Shown here one piece after another: positions 6,162-13,300 of a DNA stretch of 14,618 bases. Both the position numbers and the translations under genes were made by a program. The DNA is taken from the NCBI GenBank assembly GCA_018660305.1, contig JABJKO010000304.1, positions 1-14,618 on the forward strand, given 5' to 3'. Within the stretch, counting starts at the first letter, position 1; each line of letters starts with the position of its first letter. The stretch comes from Rhodospirillaceae bacterium (GTDB lineage Bacteria > Pseudomonadota > Alphaproteobacteria > MPNO01 > UBA2964). The notes below the pieces were generated by a model, which did no database searches, had not been told where the DNA came from, and saw only the letters and a list, made by a program, of their open reading frames with translations.

Positions 6162-6977
6162 ATGACGTTTAAGTATGGTCCGATGAGGCAATATCTCGAT
6201 CTTATGCGCCATGTTGTGGAAAATGGCGCCCTAAAAGGCGATCGGACCGGCACCGGGACGAGAAGCGTTTTCGGCTATCAGATGCGCTTTGACCTTGGTC
6301 ACGGGTTTCCGCTGATCACCACAAAAAAGCTGCATCTGAAATCCATTATCCACGAACTCCTGTGGTTCCTGAAAGGCGAGACCAATATCTCCTATCTCAA
6401 GGAAAATGGTGTCTCTATCTGGGACGAATGGGCCGATGAGAGCGGCGATCTGGGGCCGGTCTATGGCGCCCAGTGGCGCTCCTGGCCGGCGGCCAGCGGC
6501 GCGCATATGGATCAGATCTCCCGCCTTATTGAGGATATCAGGACCAACCCCAACTCGCGGCGCCATATCGTGAGTGCGTGGAACGTCGCCGATCTGGATC
6601 GCATGGCGCTGCCGCCGTGCCATTGCCTGTTCCAGTTCTATGTGGCCGACGGGCGGCTGTCCTGTCAGCTCTATCAGAGAAGCGCCGATATATTTTTGGG
6701 GGTGCCGTTCAACATTGCGTCCTATGCCCTGCTGACCATGATGATGGCGCAGGTTACCAATTTACAGCCCGGCGATTTCGTCCATACCTTTGGCGACGCG
6801 CATATCTATGACAACCATATGGACCAGGCGGTGGAGCAATTGTCGCGCACGCCGCGCGCGCTGCCCGAGATGCTGATCAATCCGGCGGTGACGGATTTGT
6901 TTGGTTTCTCCTACGAAGATTTTGTCCTGCACAATTATAACCCGCTCCCCCACATTTCCGCGCCGGTTGCGGTTTAG
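6162..6977 (+). CDS. thyA: Thymidylate synthase
   Basis: This cytoplasmic enzyme methylates dUMP to dTMP with 5,10-methylenetetrahydrofolate, producing dihydrofolate. The 271-residue protein aligns by eye with E. coli ThyA throughout: DRTGTGT (27-33), [22 protein letters not shown] (49-70), [20 protein letters not shown] (87-106), [10 protein letters not shown] (132-141), catalytic cysteine C153 in [25 protein letters not shown] (169-188) and the end PHISAPVAV. From the internal ATG at 6183 (MRQYLDLM) it would be 264 residues, exactly the E. coli length. The first ATG at 6162 has AAGG only two bases upstream, so the start is unsettled. It is followed five bases later by folA, whose enzyme recycles the dihydrofolate made here. 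Confidence 0.97.
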   Translation: MTFKYGPMRQYLDLMRHVVENGALKGDRTGTGTRSVFGYQMRFDLGHGFPLITTKKLHLKSIIHELLWFLKGETNISYLKENGVSIWDEWADESGDLGPVYGAQWRSWPAASGAHMDQISRLIEDIRTNPNSRRHIVSAWNVADLDRMALPPCHCLFQFYVADGRLSCQLYQRSADIFLGVPFNIASYALLTMMMAQVTNLQPGDFVHTFGDAHIYDNHMDQAVEQLSRTPRALPEMLINPAVTDLFGFSYEDFVLHNYNPLPHISAPVAV

Positions 6978-6982
6978 AGGTG

Positions 6983-7492
6983 ATGCGCCTTTCTTTGATC
7001 GTTGCCGTTGCCCGGAACGGTGTTATCGGGCGTGACAACGGGCTGCCCTGGCATTTGCCCGGTGATCTGAAGCACTTCAAATCCATCACCATGGGCAAGC
7101 CCATCATCATGGGCCGCAAGACCTTCGAATCCATCGGCCGGCCCCTGCCGGGGCGCACAAATATCGTGCTTACGCGGGACCCGGGTTTTTCGCGGGAGGG
7201 TGTGGAAACCGTTCACGATCTGGCGCAAGCCATGCGGGCGGCGGCGGATAACGCCGGCATCGCGGAAGAGCCGGAGGCGATGATCATCGGCGGCGCGGGC
7301 ATCTATGAACTGACCCTGGCCGATGCCAGCCGGATCTATTTGACGGAGATCCACGAGGAAGTCTCCGGCGATACCTATTTTCCGGAGATAGACCGAGGCG
7401 ACTGGTCGGAAATATCGCGAGAGGACGTTCCAGCGACGTCGGGCGATTCCTGTAATTACAGTTTCGTCGTCCTCGATCGAAATTCCCTGTGA
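6983..7492 (+). CDS. folA: Dihydrofolate reductase
   Basis: NADPH-dependent reduction of dihydrofolate to tetrahydrofolate, regenerating the cofactor consumed by thymidylate synthase. The 169-residue protein shows the type I (FolA) signature: NGVIGRDNGLPWHLPGDLKHF (12-32) with catalytic acid D28, the nucleotide-binding segment MGKPIIMGRKTFESIGRPLPGRTNIVLTR (37-65), and MIIGGAGIYELTL with the Gly-Gly turn. It is slightly longer than E. coli DHFR (159). The ATG at 6983 is preferred; an adjacent in-frame GTG at 6980 overlaps the AGAGG ribosome binding site, which sits right at the thyA stop codon. The five-base gap to thyA implies a thyA-folA operon with translational coupling. D28 and the Trp beside it are the positions normally involved in trimethoprim binding; nothing unusual is visible. 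Confidence 0.97.
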   Translation: MRLSLIVAVARNGVIGRDNGLPWHLPGDLKHFKSITMGKPIIMGRKTFESIGRPLPGRTNIVLTRDPGFSREGVETVHDLAQAMRAAADNAGIAEEPEAMIIGGAGIYELTLADASRIYLTEIHEEVSGDTYFPEIDRGDWSEISREDVPATSGDSCNYSFVVLDRNSL

Positions 7493-7601
7493 TCCGACGG
7501 CGGGATATGATTTAAGACCTAGGCGATTGCATGGCATATCACCATGAAGTGAACCGGGTTTTTCGCCGATTTCCGCCAATTTGGAGTAAACGGCATGGTT
7601 T

Positions 7602-7622
7602 TTCTGGAGCGGAAATCCAGAA
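7602..7622. repeat. Perfect 7-bp inverted repeat in the folA-transpeptidase gap
   Basis: TTCTGGA (7602-7608), loop GCGGAAA, TCCAGAA (7616-7622). It lies 109 bp after the folA stop and 77 bp before the transpeptidase start. No T-run follows on either strand, so it is more likely an operator or chance hairpin than a terminator. The rest of the 207-bp gap (7493-7699) shows no convincing gene or promoter. Confidence 0.4.
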
Positions 7623-7699
7623 TCTGTTAACAAAAATAGACAATTATGGTGACATCGATCGTCAACATGGTGTCGACGGATTTTTGCCGGGAGTTGGTC

Positions 7700-8230
7700 G
7701 TGGCAAGTACTAGAAAAGCGGTAATGCTCTGTTTGGCGTTGGTGCTGTTGGCATTTCAGCCCCTTGGGGCCATGGCCGGCAACCAGACCGCGCGCCTGAC
7801 GCTGCCAAAGGCCGACCGAGTCGTCATCCTGAAGGGCGAACGGAAGCTGGTCGTGATGAAGGGCGACAAAGTCCTGCGGGTCTTCAGCGTGGCGCTTGGC
7901 CGCTATCCCGTAGGCCACAAAATCCGGCAAGGCGACGCCAAAACGCCGGAAGGCGAATACACGCTGGACTTCAAACTAAAAGCCAGCGCGTTCTATCGGG
8001 CGATCCATATCTCCTATCCCAATCAGCAGGATATGAGCAGGGCCCAGTCTCTGGGTGTCGATCCCGGGGGCAAGATCATGATCCATGGTCTGCCCAACAA
8101 GATGAGGGCGTCGCGGGTCGGGCATCCGTCCATCGATTGGACCCAGGGCTGCATCGCCATCACCAACCGCGAGATGGATATGCTCTGGAAGATGGTCGAC
8201 GCCGGGACGCCGATCGAAATTCACCCCTGA
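7700..8230 (+). CDS. Exported L,D-transpeptidase (YkuD domain, YafK-like)
   Basis: A periplasmic cysteine transpeptidase of the type that cross-links peptidoglycan or attaches or releases proteins at meso-diaminopimelate. From the GTG at 7700 the product is 176 residues with a clear signal peptide: MASTRKA, a hydrophobic stretch AVMLCLALVLLAF, and a probable cleavage site AMA-GN near residue 26. The YkuD catalytic motif is split as expected: IHGLPN (128-133, H129) and TQGCIAITN (148-156, nucleophile C151). GGGAG six bases before the GTG supports this start; a longer in-frame ATG at 7646 has no ribosome binding site and would bury the signal peptide. The domain resembles the ErfK/YafK group (murein-related YafK type), but the exact substrate cannot be assigned. 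It stands alone, convergent with the hydrolase gene. Confidence 0.9.
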   Translation: MASTRKAVMLCLALVLLAFQPLGAMAGNQTARLTLPKADRVVILKGERKLVVMKGDKVLRVFSVALGRYPVGHKIRQGDAKTPEGEYTLDFKLKASAFYRAIHISYPNQQDMSRAQSLGVDPGGKIMIHGLPNKMRASRVGHPSIDWTQGCIAITNREMDMLWKMVDAGTPIEIHP

Positions 8231-8239
8231 ATTTTCTTT

Positions 8240-8267
8240 TCCCTTAGACAGGCTCCCTTAGACAGGC
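8240..8267. repeat. Two-copy 14-bp tandem duplication over a stop codon
   Basis: TCCCTTAGACAGGC occurs twice back to back (8240-8253 and 8254-8267) with no mismatch. The second copy includes the TAA stop (8260-8258, minus) of the metallo-beta-lactamase-fold gene, and the first copy repeats that 3' end in the untranslated gap. The protein end is unaffected. It probably arose by replication slippage. Confidence 0.8.
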
Positions 8268-9154
8268 CGGTATAAGGCCGTCTCCGTCACCGCGCCGTCG
8301 CATTTGGCCCGGCCTGTTTCCACCATGTGCTCGAGATGGGCGAAGACCGACCGGCCTGCCGCGCCATGCATCTTGGCCGGCAGATGGGTGTACAGGCGCT
8401 CGACGATTTCCGGGATGGTCTTTAGCCCGGCATTGAGACAACGGCCGATTTCCCCTTCGCGCATGCGCCGGTGGCTGCGATAGGCGCGGGTGAAGGGTTC
8501 GGGATCGGGAATATTGGGTCCATGGGCCGGCCAGAACGTCTTTTCTCCCCGTCCGAGACAAACCTCGAGACTATCGAAATACTCCCGCATATTGCCGTCC
8601 GGCGGCGATACGATGGTGGTGTTCCAGCTCATGATGTGATCGCCGGAAAAGAGAATGTTTTCTTCCGGCAGGGCAAAACACATGTGGTTGGACATGTGAC
8701 CCGGTGTGTGGATTGATTCCAGCGTCCAGCCATCGCCTTTTACAACCGTGCCATCCACAAGCTCTTCATCGGGCGCGAAGTCCCATTGGATGGATTCCGT
8801 AGTTTTGGTGCCTTCCGGAAGCGCTCGTGGACGGGCGCCCCATAGGGTGCCGCCGACCCGGTTCTGCAAAGGGGCGGCGCCGGGTGAATGATCGTGATGG
8901 GTATGGGTGACCACGATGTGTTCGACCGTCTCGCCCTCAAGCGCGCCGACCAGCGCCTCAAGATGTTCATCGAGCACGGGGCCGGGGTCTATGACGGCCA
9001 CCCGGCCGCGGCCGATGATATAGGTGTTGGTGCCATGAAAGGTAAAGCCGCTCGGATTGCGCACGACCATGCGGCGGACCATCGGCGTGACCTCCTCGGC
9101 GACGCCATACTCGAATTCCATTCGTTTGCGAAAAGGGATCTCTGCGTTGCTCAT
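8258..9154 (-). CDS. Metallo-beta-lactamase-fold hydrolase (LACTB2/glyoxalase II-like)
   Basis: A 298-residue dinuclear-metal hydrolase without signal peptide. The zinc ligands are all present: H84, H86, D88 and H89 in THTHHDHS, H153 in TPGHMSNH, bridging D172 in SGDH, and H211 in PAHG. The fold starts with GTNTYIIGRGRVAVIDPGP (41-59). After the hydrolase domain, residues about 225-298 (RMREGEIGRCL... IPEIVERLYTHLP... AHLEHMVETGRAKC) look like the small winged-helix tail found in LACTB2-type proteins. LACTB2 relatives include endoribonucleases and glyoxalase II-like thioesterases; the substrate here cannot be chosen from sequence, and an antibiotic-resistance role is not implied. It follows mrp by 21 bp on the same strand, likely one operon. 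GAGAG lies about ten bases before the ATG. Confidence 0.87.
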   Translation of the reverse strand: MSNAEIPFRKRMEFEYGVAEEVTPMVRRMVVRNPSGFTFHGTNTYIIGRGRVAVIDPGPVLDEHLEALVGALEGETVEHIVVTHTHHDHSPGAAPLQNRVGGTLWGARPRALPEGTKTTESIQWDFAPDEELVDGTVVKGDGWTLESIHTPGHMSNHMCFALPEENILFSGDHIMSWNTTIVSPPDGNMREYFDSLEVCLGRGEKTFWPAHGPNIPDPEPFTRAYRSHRRMREGEIGRCLNAGLKTIPEIVERLYTHLPAKMHGAAGRSVFAHLEHMVETGRAKCDGAVTETALYRPV

Positions 9155-9175
9155 GGAGGTTTCACTCTCTCCGTG

Positions 9176-10300
9176 TCATTCAATGATGATTTCGGGCATG
9201 GTCACCTGGTTGGCGCCGGTACCCACCGCCGCCCAGATCTTGTCCGCTATGGCGCGATAGGCGGCGGCATGGCCGCTGTCCGGATCCGCGGCGACGATGG
9301 GGCGGCCGTTATCCGACCCTTCCCGGATTGCCATATCCAGGGGGATCTCTCCGAGGAAATCGACACCCATCTGGCCGGCGGCATTGCGCGCGCCGCCATG
9401 GGTAAAGATGTCGGACCGTTCGCCGCAATGGGGGCACAGAAAATAACTCATATTCTCGATGATCCCGAGAACCGGGACCTCCACCCGCTTGAACATGTTG
9501 AGCCCCTTGCGGGCATCCAGCAGCGCCAGATCCTGCGGCGTGGAAACGATCACGGCGCCGGCTAACGCTACCCGCTGCGCCATGGTGAGCTGTGCATCGC
9601 CGGTCCCCGGCGGCATGTCGACGATCAGGACATCCAGCGGACCCCATTCCACGTCACCCATCATCTGCTCCAGCGCGCCCATAACCATGGGGCCGCGCCA
9701 GATCATGGGCGTATCGGCGGGCACCATGAAGCCGATGGACATGCATTTGAGCCCGTATTTTTCGATGGGCCGCAGAATTTTCCCGTCCGGCGACTCTGGT
9801 TTTTCGGTGATGCCCAGCATCAGCGGCAAGGACGGTCCGTAAATATCCGCGTCCAGAATCGCGGTGCGGTGGCCGGCCTGGGAAAAGGCGAGGGCGAGAT
9901 TTACCGCCGTCGTCGATTTTCCGACGCCACCCTTGCCGCTGGCAACCGCGATCACCGCGCCGACATCCGCCAGCAGCTTCGCCCGTGGCGCCTGTGCCTG
10001 CCCGGGACCCTGCGCGGGGGCCGGGCCGTTTGCCGCGCCACCCGGCGGTGCGGTGGCGGCCGTGAGGACGGCGGTGACCGACAGCACGCCGGGAATGGCC
10101 GTAACGGCGTCCTCGGCTGCCTTGCGCAAGGGTTCCAGCTTGGCGCCCCGTTCCGGCTCCACTTCAATGGAAAACCCGACATTGCCGGTGCGGATGATGA
10201 TGCCCGAAACCATACCGAGGGAGACGATATCGGCGCCCTTGTCGGGATCCGGTATGGCTTTCAGCGCATCGCGTATCTGTTCCTCAGTAATTTCCGGCAT
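9176..10300 (-). CDS. apbC: Mrp/ApbC/NBP35-type iron-sulfur cluster carrier ATPase
   Basis: A P-loop NTPase that binds and transfers [4Fe-4S] clusters to apoproteins in the cytoplasm. The 374-residue protein has an N-terminal MIP18/DUF59 domain (about 5-82: ITEEQIRDALKAIPDPDKGADIVSLGMV), a Pro/Ala/Gln/Gly-rich linker (83-107), then the ParA/MinD-like ATPase: deviant Walker A GKGGVGKS (122-129), DADIYGPSLPLMLG (150-163), Walker B-type VLIVDMPPGTGD (224-235), and the cluster-binding CPHC (289-292). The ATG at 10300 has AAGGG three bases upstream. It is transcribed divergently from hflK across a 194-bp gap and heads a probable two-gene unit with the metallo-beta-lactamase-fold gene. Class I fumarase elsewhere in the window is the kind of Fe-S enzyme it could serve, but no direct link is shown. 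Confidence 0.95.
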   Translation of the reverse strand: MPEITEEQIRDALKAIPDPDKGADIVSLGMVSGIIIRTGNVGFSIEVEPERGAKLEPLRKAAEDAVTAIPGVLSVTAVLTAATAPPGGAANGPAPAQGPGQAQAPRAKLLADVGAVIAVASGKGGVGKSTTAVNLALAFSQAGHRTAILDADIYGPSLPLMLGITEKPESPDGKILRPIEKYGLKCMSIGFMVPADTPMIWRGPMVMGALEQMMGDVEWGPLDVLIVDMPPGTGDAQLTMAQRVALAGAVIVSTPQDLALLDARKGLNMFKRVEVPVLGIIENMSYFLCPHCGERSDIFTHGGARNAAGQMGVDFLGEIPLDMAIREGSDNGRPIVAADPDSGHAAAYRAIADKIWAAVGTGANQVTMPEIIIE

Positions 10301-10364
10301 TACCCTTCGCTTTCCAGGTGAGGTCTAAACAGCCGGGCGATATTTCCTGGGATAAGCGGCTGCA

Positions 10365-10393
10365 TTGCGTTAATCGCCAAGCTACCATATATA
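10365..10393 (+). promoter_or_regulatory. Candidate hflK promoter with overlapping inverted repeat
   Basis: TTGCGT (10365-10370) and TATATA (10388-10393) are separated by 17 bp, about 100 bp before the hflK ATG. An inverted repeat ACCATA-N8-TATGGT (10384-10403) covers the -10 box and could be an operator. The hexamers match consensus only in part (3 of 6 and 4 of 6). TATATA is its own reverse complement, so the same site could also serve divergent mrp. I found no convincing heat-shock (sigma32) element. Confidence 0.4.
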
Positions 10394-10494
10394 CCCGTAT
10401 GGTCTGACGGCAAGACGCGCTGGCGGGATTGGACAGATCCTGACGGGGTGGTTTGCTTGGGGCGCGGAATCAGAACGATGACAAGGGATATATC

Positions 10495-11613
10495 ATGCCG
10501 TGGAAACAGCAAGGTGGAGGAAGCGGTGGCGGTGGGCCCTGGGGCAGCGGTCCCAGTGGCGGTGGTGGCGGCGGCGGCGGCCAACCCCCCGATCTCGACG
10601 AGATTCTACGTAAGGGGCAGGAAAAATTCAAAGGCATGATGCCCGGCGGCGTGGGGACCGGCAAAGGCGTCTTTATAATCGCCGTTCTTGCCGTCGTTGT
10701 CTGGGTTGCCACGGGGTTCTACCGTGTCGACCCCGGCTATCAGGGCGTTGAACTGCTTTTCGGTAAATACGTCAAACAAACCGGCCCAGGTCTGCATTAC
10801 TGGGCGCCAAGTCCAATTGGCGAGGTGATCAAGCCCAACGTCGAAGTCACCAATGAAATTACCGTTGGATTTCGCGGTTCCGCTGGTGGCAGCCGGACCT
10901 CCGTGACCCGTGATGTGCCCGAAGAAAGCCTGATGCTGACCGGTGATCAGAACATCATCGATATCGATTTTGTTGTACAATGGCGCATCAAGAGCGCGGA
11001 GAACTTTTTGTTCAATATCCGTGATCCCGCCGCGACTGTAAAACTCGCCGCTGAAAGTTCCATCAGAGAAGTGGTTGGTCAGACACCGTTGGAAGACGCG
11101 CTAGCCGACAAGCGGACGAAAGTTGAAGAGGATACCCAGTTACTCTTGCAGCAGATACTCGACAGCTATGCGGCGGGTGTTTTCGTTGTGGATATCAAGA
11201 TGCAGAAGGTGGAGCCGCCGAAAGCGGTTATCGACGCCTTCGACGATGTGCAACGGGCGCGACAGGACAAGGAACGCGAGCAGAACGAAGCAGATGCCTA
11301 TGCCAACGATATTTTGCCAAAGGCCCAGGGCGAAGCGGCGCGGCTGGAACAGGAAGCGACGGCTTATCGTGAGCAGTTGATCAAGGAAGCCGAAGGTGAA
11401 GCGAAGCGGTTCCTGTCGGTCTACGAAGCCTATAAGGGAAATAAGGAAGTGACCACGAAACGGCTCTATCTGGAACGCATGCAGGAAGTCCTGAAAAACT
11501 CCAACAAGGTTATCATCGATACCAGCAAGGGTGGGCAGGGTGTCGTGCCTTACCTGCCGCTTCCGGAAATCCAGAAACGGTCAAGTGCCGGTCAATCCGG
11601 TGGAGGACGTTGA
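10495..11613 (+). CDS. hflK: HflK, SPFH-domain subunit of the HflKC complex
   Basis: With HflC it forms a large membrane-anchored cage around the FtsH protease and modulates quality control of membrane proteins. The 372-residue product starts with a Gly-rich tail (residues 7-29) and PPDLDEILRKGQEKFKG (31-47), then one membrane anchor (about 58-74, GVFIIAVLAVVVWVATG). The SPFH/band 7 domain follows (YRVDPGYQGVELLFGKYV... PGLHYWAPSPI). A long helical region rich in Glu, Ala, Lys and Gln, VQRARQDKEREQNEADAYANDILPKAQGEAARLEQEATAYREQ, is the coiled-coil characteristic of the family. It ends KNSNKVIIDTSKGGQGVVPYLPLPE. The ATG at 10495 has AAGGGA six bases upstream; an in-frame ATG at 10453 lacks one. 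hflC begins two bases after the stop. Confidence 0.96.
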   Translation: MPWKQQGGGSGGGGPWGSGPSGGGGGGGGQPPDLDEILRKGQEKFKGMMPGGVGTGKGVFIIAVLAVVVWVATGFYRVDPGYQGVELLFGKYVKQTGPGLHYWAPSPIGEVIKPNVEVTNEITVGFRGSAGGSRTSVTRDVPEESLMLTGDQNIIDIDFVVQWRIKSAENFLFNIRDPAATVKLAAESSIREVVGQTPLEDALADKRTKVEEDTQLLLQQILDSYAAGVFVVDIKMQKVEPPKAVIDAFDDVQRARQDKEREQNEADAYANDILPKAQGEAARLEQEATAYREQLIKEAEGEAKRFLSVYEAYKGNKEVTTKRLYLERMQEVLKNSNKVIIDTSKGGQGVVPYLPLPEIQKRSSAGQSGGGR

Positions 11614-11614
11614 T

Positions 11615-12496
11615 ATGGGTCGTTTAAAGCTAATCATTGCGGGCGCCATTTTTCTGATCGCCGGAATAGCGTTGTTCGCATCCATGTTCGTGGTTCATCA
11701 GGTACAGACCGCCTTGGTGTTGCAGTTTGGTCGTCCGGTGGTTGTCGTGGCGGAGCCGGGGCTTAAATTCAAATTGCCCTGGCAGGACGTCGAGTATTTC
11801 GACAAGCGAATCCTCGACCTGGATCCGCCGGCCGCTGAAGTCATCCTGCAGGATAAAAAGCGCATCAACGTGGATTCGTTCGTTCGCTATAAGATCGTCA
11901 ACCCACTTGAATTCAAGAAAAAGGCCGTCACCCAAACCCGTTTTATCCAGATCTTTGGTGGCCGCCTGAACGCTGCCGTCCGAGCCGAAATCGGCAAGGT
12001 GCTGCTGGGGGACATGCTGTCCGACAAGCGTGATGACGTGATGGACCGCATCACAAAGGCGCTGAAAAAACAGGCGACCCAGTTTGGCATCGAGGTGGTC
12101 GACGTGCGTATCGGCAGAACGGATCTGCCAGCCGCGACGGCGCAATCGGTCTACAAACGGATGAATTCCGAACGTGAGGCGCAGGCCCGCAAGCTTCGAT
12201 CCGAGGGGTCGGAGTTGAAGGCGAAAATCCAGGCCGGGGCCGACCGTAAGCGGACGGTCATATTGGCCGAGGCGCGGCGTAAATCGCAGATCCTCCGCGG
12301 TGAGGGCGAAGGAAAAAAGACAACGATTCTGAACAACGCGTTCGGTCAGGATCCTGAGTTTTTCGCCTTTTACCGCAGCATGGAAGCCTATGGCGAGGCC
12401 CTCGGTGAGGGGACCTCCATGGTTCTGTCGCCGGATAGCGAGTTTTTCCGCTATTTCCTCGACCAGAGGGGTACGGGACAGCGCAAAACTCAGTAG
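11615..12496 (+). CDS. hflC: HflC, SPFH-domain subunit of the HflKC complex
   Basis: Partner of HflK in the FtsH-associated membrane complex. The 293-residue protein has an N-terminal signal-anchor (about 5-26, KLIIAGAIFLIAGIALFASMFV), the SPFH/band 7 domain (HQVQTALVLQFGRPVVVVAEPGLKFKLPWQDVEYFDKRILDLD), and a helical part with VVDVRIGRTDLPAATAQSVYKRMNSEREAQARKLRSEGSE. The end contains FFAFYRSMEAYGEAL and SMVLSPDSEFFRYF, typical of HflC. GGAGG lies eight bases before the ATG at 11615, and the gene starts one base after the hflK stop, so the two are clearly co-transcribed and probably translationally coupled. Longer upstream frames inside hflK are not starts. Length equals that expected for alphaproteobacterial HflC. 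Confidence 0.96.
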   Translation: MGRLKLIIAGAIFLIAGIALFASMFVVHQVQTALVLQFGRPVVVVAEPGLKFKLPWQDVEYFDKRILDLDPPAAEVILQDKKRINVDSFVRYKIVNPLEFKKKAVTQTRFIQIFGGRLNAAVRAEIGKVLLGDMLSDKRDDVMDRITKALKKQATQFGIEVVDVRIGRTDLPAATAQSVYKRMNSEREAQARKLRSEGSELKAKIQAGADRKRTVILAEARRKSQILRGEGEGKKTTILNNAFGQDPEFFAFYRSMEAYGEALGEGTSMVLSPDSEFFRYFLDQRGTGQRKTQ

Positions 12497-12513
12497 GCTG
12501 AGCGCTTTTTCCG

Positions 12514-12702
12514 GTGTTGTCGGAGCTTGCCGTCGCATTTGCCCTGGTTTTGGTGATCGAAGGGGTCCTCTACTCCCTTTTTCCCAACGCCATGAAGCGC
12601 ATGTTCGAGCAAATGCTAACCCTTCCAGTGCAGACTATCCGTACCGCAGGACTATTTTCTGCAATATTGGGAGTTGGGCTGGTATGGTTACTGCGCGGTT
12701 AA
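12514..12702 (+). CDS. DUF2065 (YjeT-like) small inner-membrane protein
   Basis: A 62-residue peptide with two predicted membrane helices: SELAVAFALVLVIEGVLYSLF (3-23) and TAGLFSAILGVGLVWLL (44-60), joined by a short basic amphipathic loop NAMKRMFEQMLTLPVQTIR. The pattern VLVIEG-LY-LFP-AMKRM and the Trp-Leu ending match the DUF2065 family, whose E. coli member YjeT is also encoded beside the hflKC locus. The start is the GTG at 12514, followed directly by TTG; the ribosome binding site is poor. It begins 17 bases after the hflC stop, so it belongs to the hflKC transcript. Its function is unknown; conserved linkage suggests a role with the HflKC/FtsH complex. Confidence 0.88.
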   Translation: MLSELAVAFALVLVIEGVLYSLFPNAMKRMFEQMLTLPVQTIRTAGLFSAILGVGLVWLLRG

Positions 12703-12798
12703 CGGGCGGTCGGGTTTGATTGCAATCTTTAAGAGCTTTCCGGTATCATTTGGGCTGGACGGTTGGCGTCATTTGGGCCGTCCGTGGTGTGGTGCCCT

Positions 12799-13290
12799 AT
12801 GAAACGGTTGGTCCTCATTGCGGCAAGCGTACTGCTGGCCAGTTGCGGTGCGCTTACAGATATGGCCGGACTCCGCGACGATGGCTCGTCGACGGAAAAG
12901 TGGCCTGACGTCGGGCAGAAACCGGGAGATGCGCGGAAAAGGAGTTCCGACAGCGAGGTCTATCTGAGGCCGCCGCATGATCTGAGAGCCGTTCCGAAAC
13001 CAAAGACAAAGCCCCGTAAAGTCAAACGCATTAAACCCAAGACTTTGGTCGGTATGACGCGGGAGCAGGTAAAAACCCTGATCGGGGATCCGGTCACCAT
13101 AGCCGACCGCCCACCGGCAACGGTTTGGAGCTATCGCACAACGGGGTGCGCGTTGGAGGTATTCTTTTATCTCGACGTGGCATCGAAGAAATTCAGAGCA
13201 CTGACTTATGAACTGAAGGGGGATAAAGGCGTGAGAATTGCACCCAATCTTTGTTTGGGCAAAATTCGCGCCGTTCGTTATGGGAGTTGA
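12799..13290 (+). CDS. Lipoprotein with SmpA/BamE-like domain
   Basis: A 163-residue predicted lipoprotein. The signal peptide MKRLVLIAASVLLASC ends in a lipobox LASC with the lipidated cysteine at 16. Residues 17-80 are polar and end in a very basic, Lys/Pro-rich stretch (KPKTKPRKVKRIKPKT). Residues 82-140 (LVGMTREQVKTLIGDPVTIADRPPATVWSYRTTGCALEVFFYLD) follow the BamE/SmpA pattern: a GMTREQV helix, a G-DP turn, then W-Y and a beta strand. Two further cysteines (C117 and C152) could form a disulfide in the periplasm. The match is by pattern only; it is not a standard BamE. The ATG at 12799 is chosen because it starts the signal peptide; the longer frame from 12763 would disrupt it. It sits between DUF2065 and the response regulator, 10 bp before the latter. 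Confidence 0.72.
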   Translation: MKRLVLIAASVLLASCGALTDMAGLRDDGSSTEKWPDVGQKPGDARKRSSDSEVYLRPPHDLRAVPKPKTKPRKVKRIKPKTLVGMTREQVKTLIGDPVTIADRPPATVWSYRTTGCALEVFFYLDVASKKFRALTYELKGDKGVRIAPNLCLGKIRAVRYGS

Positions 13291-13300
13291 ACGGGAACTC

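Noticed and set aside
7531..7713. 60-codon plus-strand frame between folA and the transpeptidase
   Set aside because: No ribosome binding site, no recognisable motif, and it overlaps the better supported GTG start and signal peptide of the transpeptidase gene.
6974..7930. 318-codon minus-strand open frame
   Set aside because: Antisense to folA and the transpeptidase start, both clearly real. The translation is His/Arg/Gln-rich and unlike a known protein.
10516..10581. GGC/GGT-rich run at the start of hflK, possibly a simple-sequence repeat
   Set aside because: It encodes the Gly-rich N-terminal tail usual for HflK, and the codons are mixed rather than a uniform tandem array.
12718..12727. 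10-bp palindrome GATTGCAATC before the BamE-like lipoprotein
   Set aside because: It is short, has no flanking promoter with proper spacing, and is expected by chance at this length in a window of this size.
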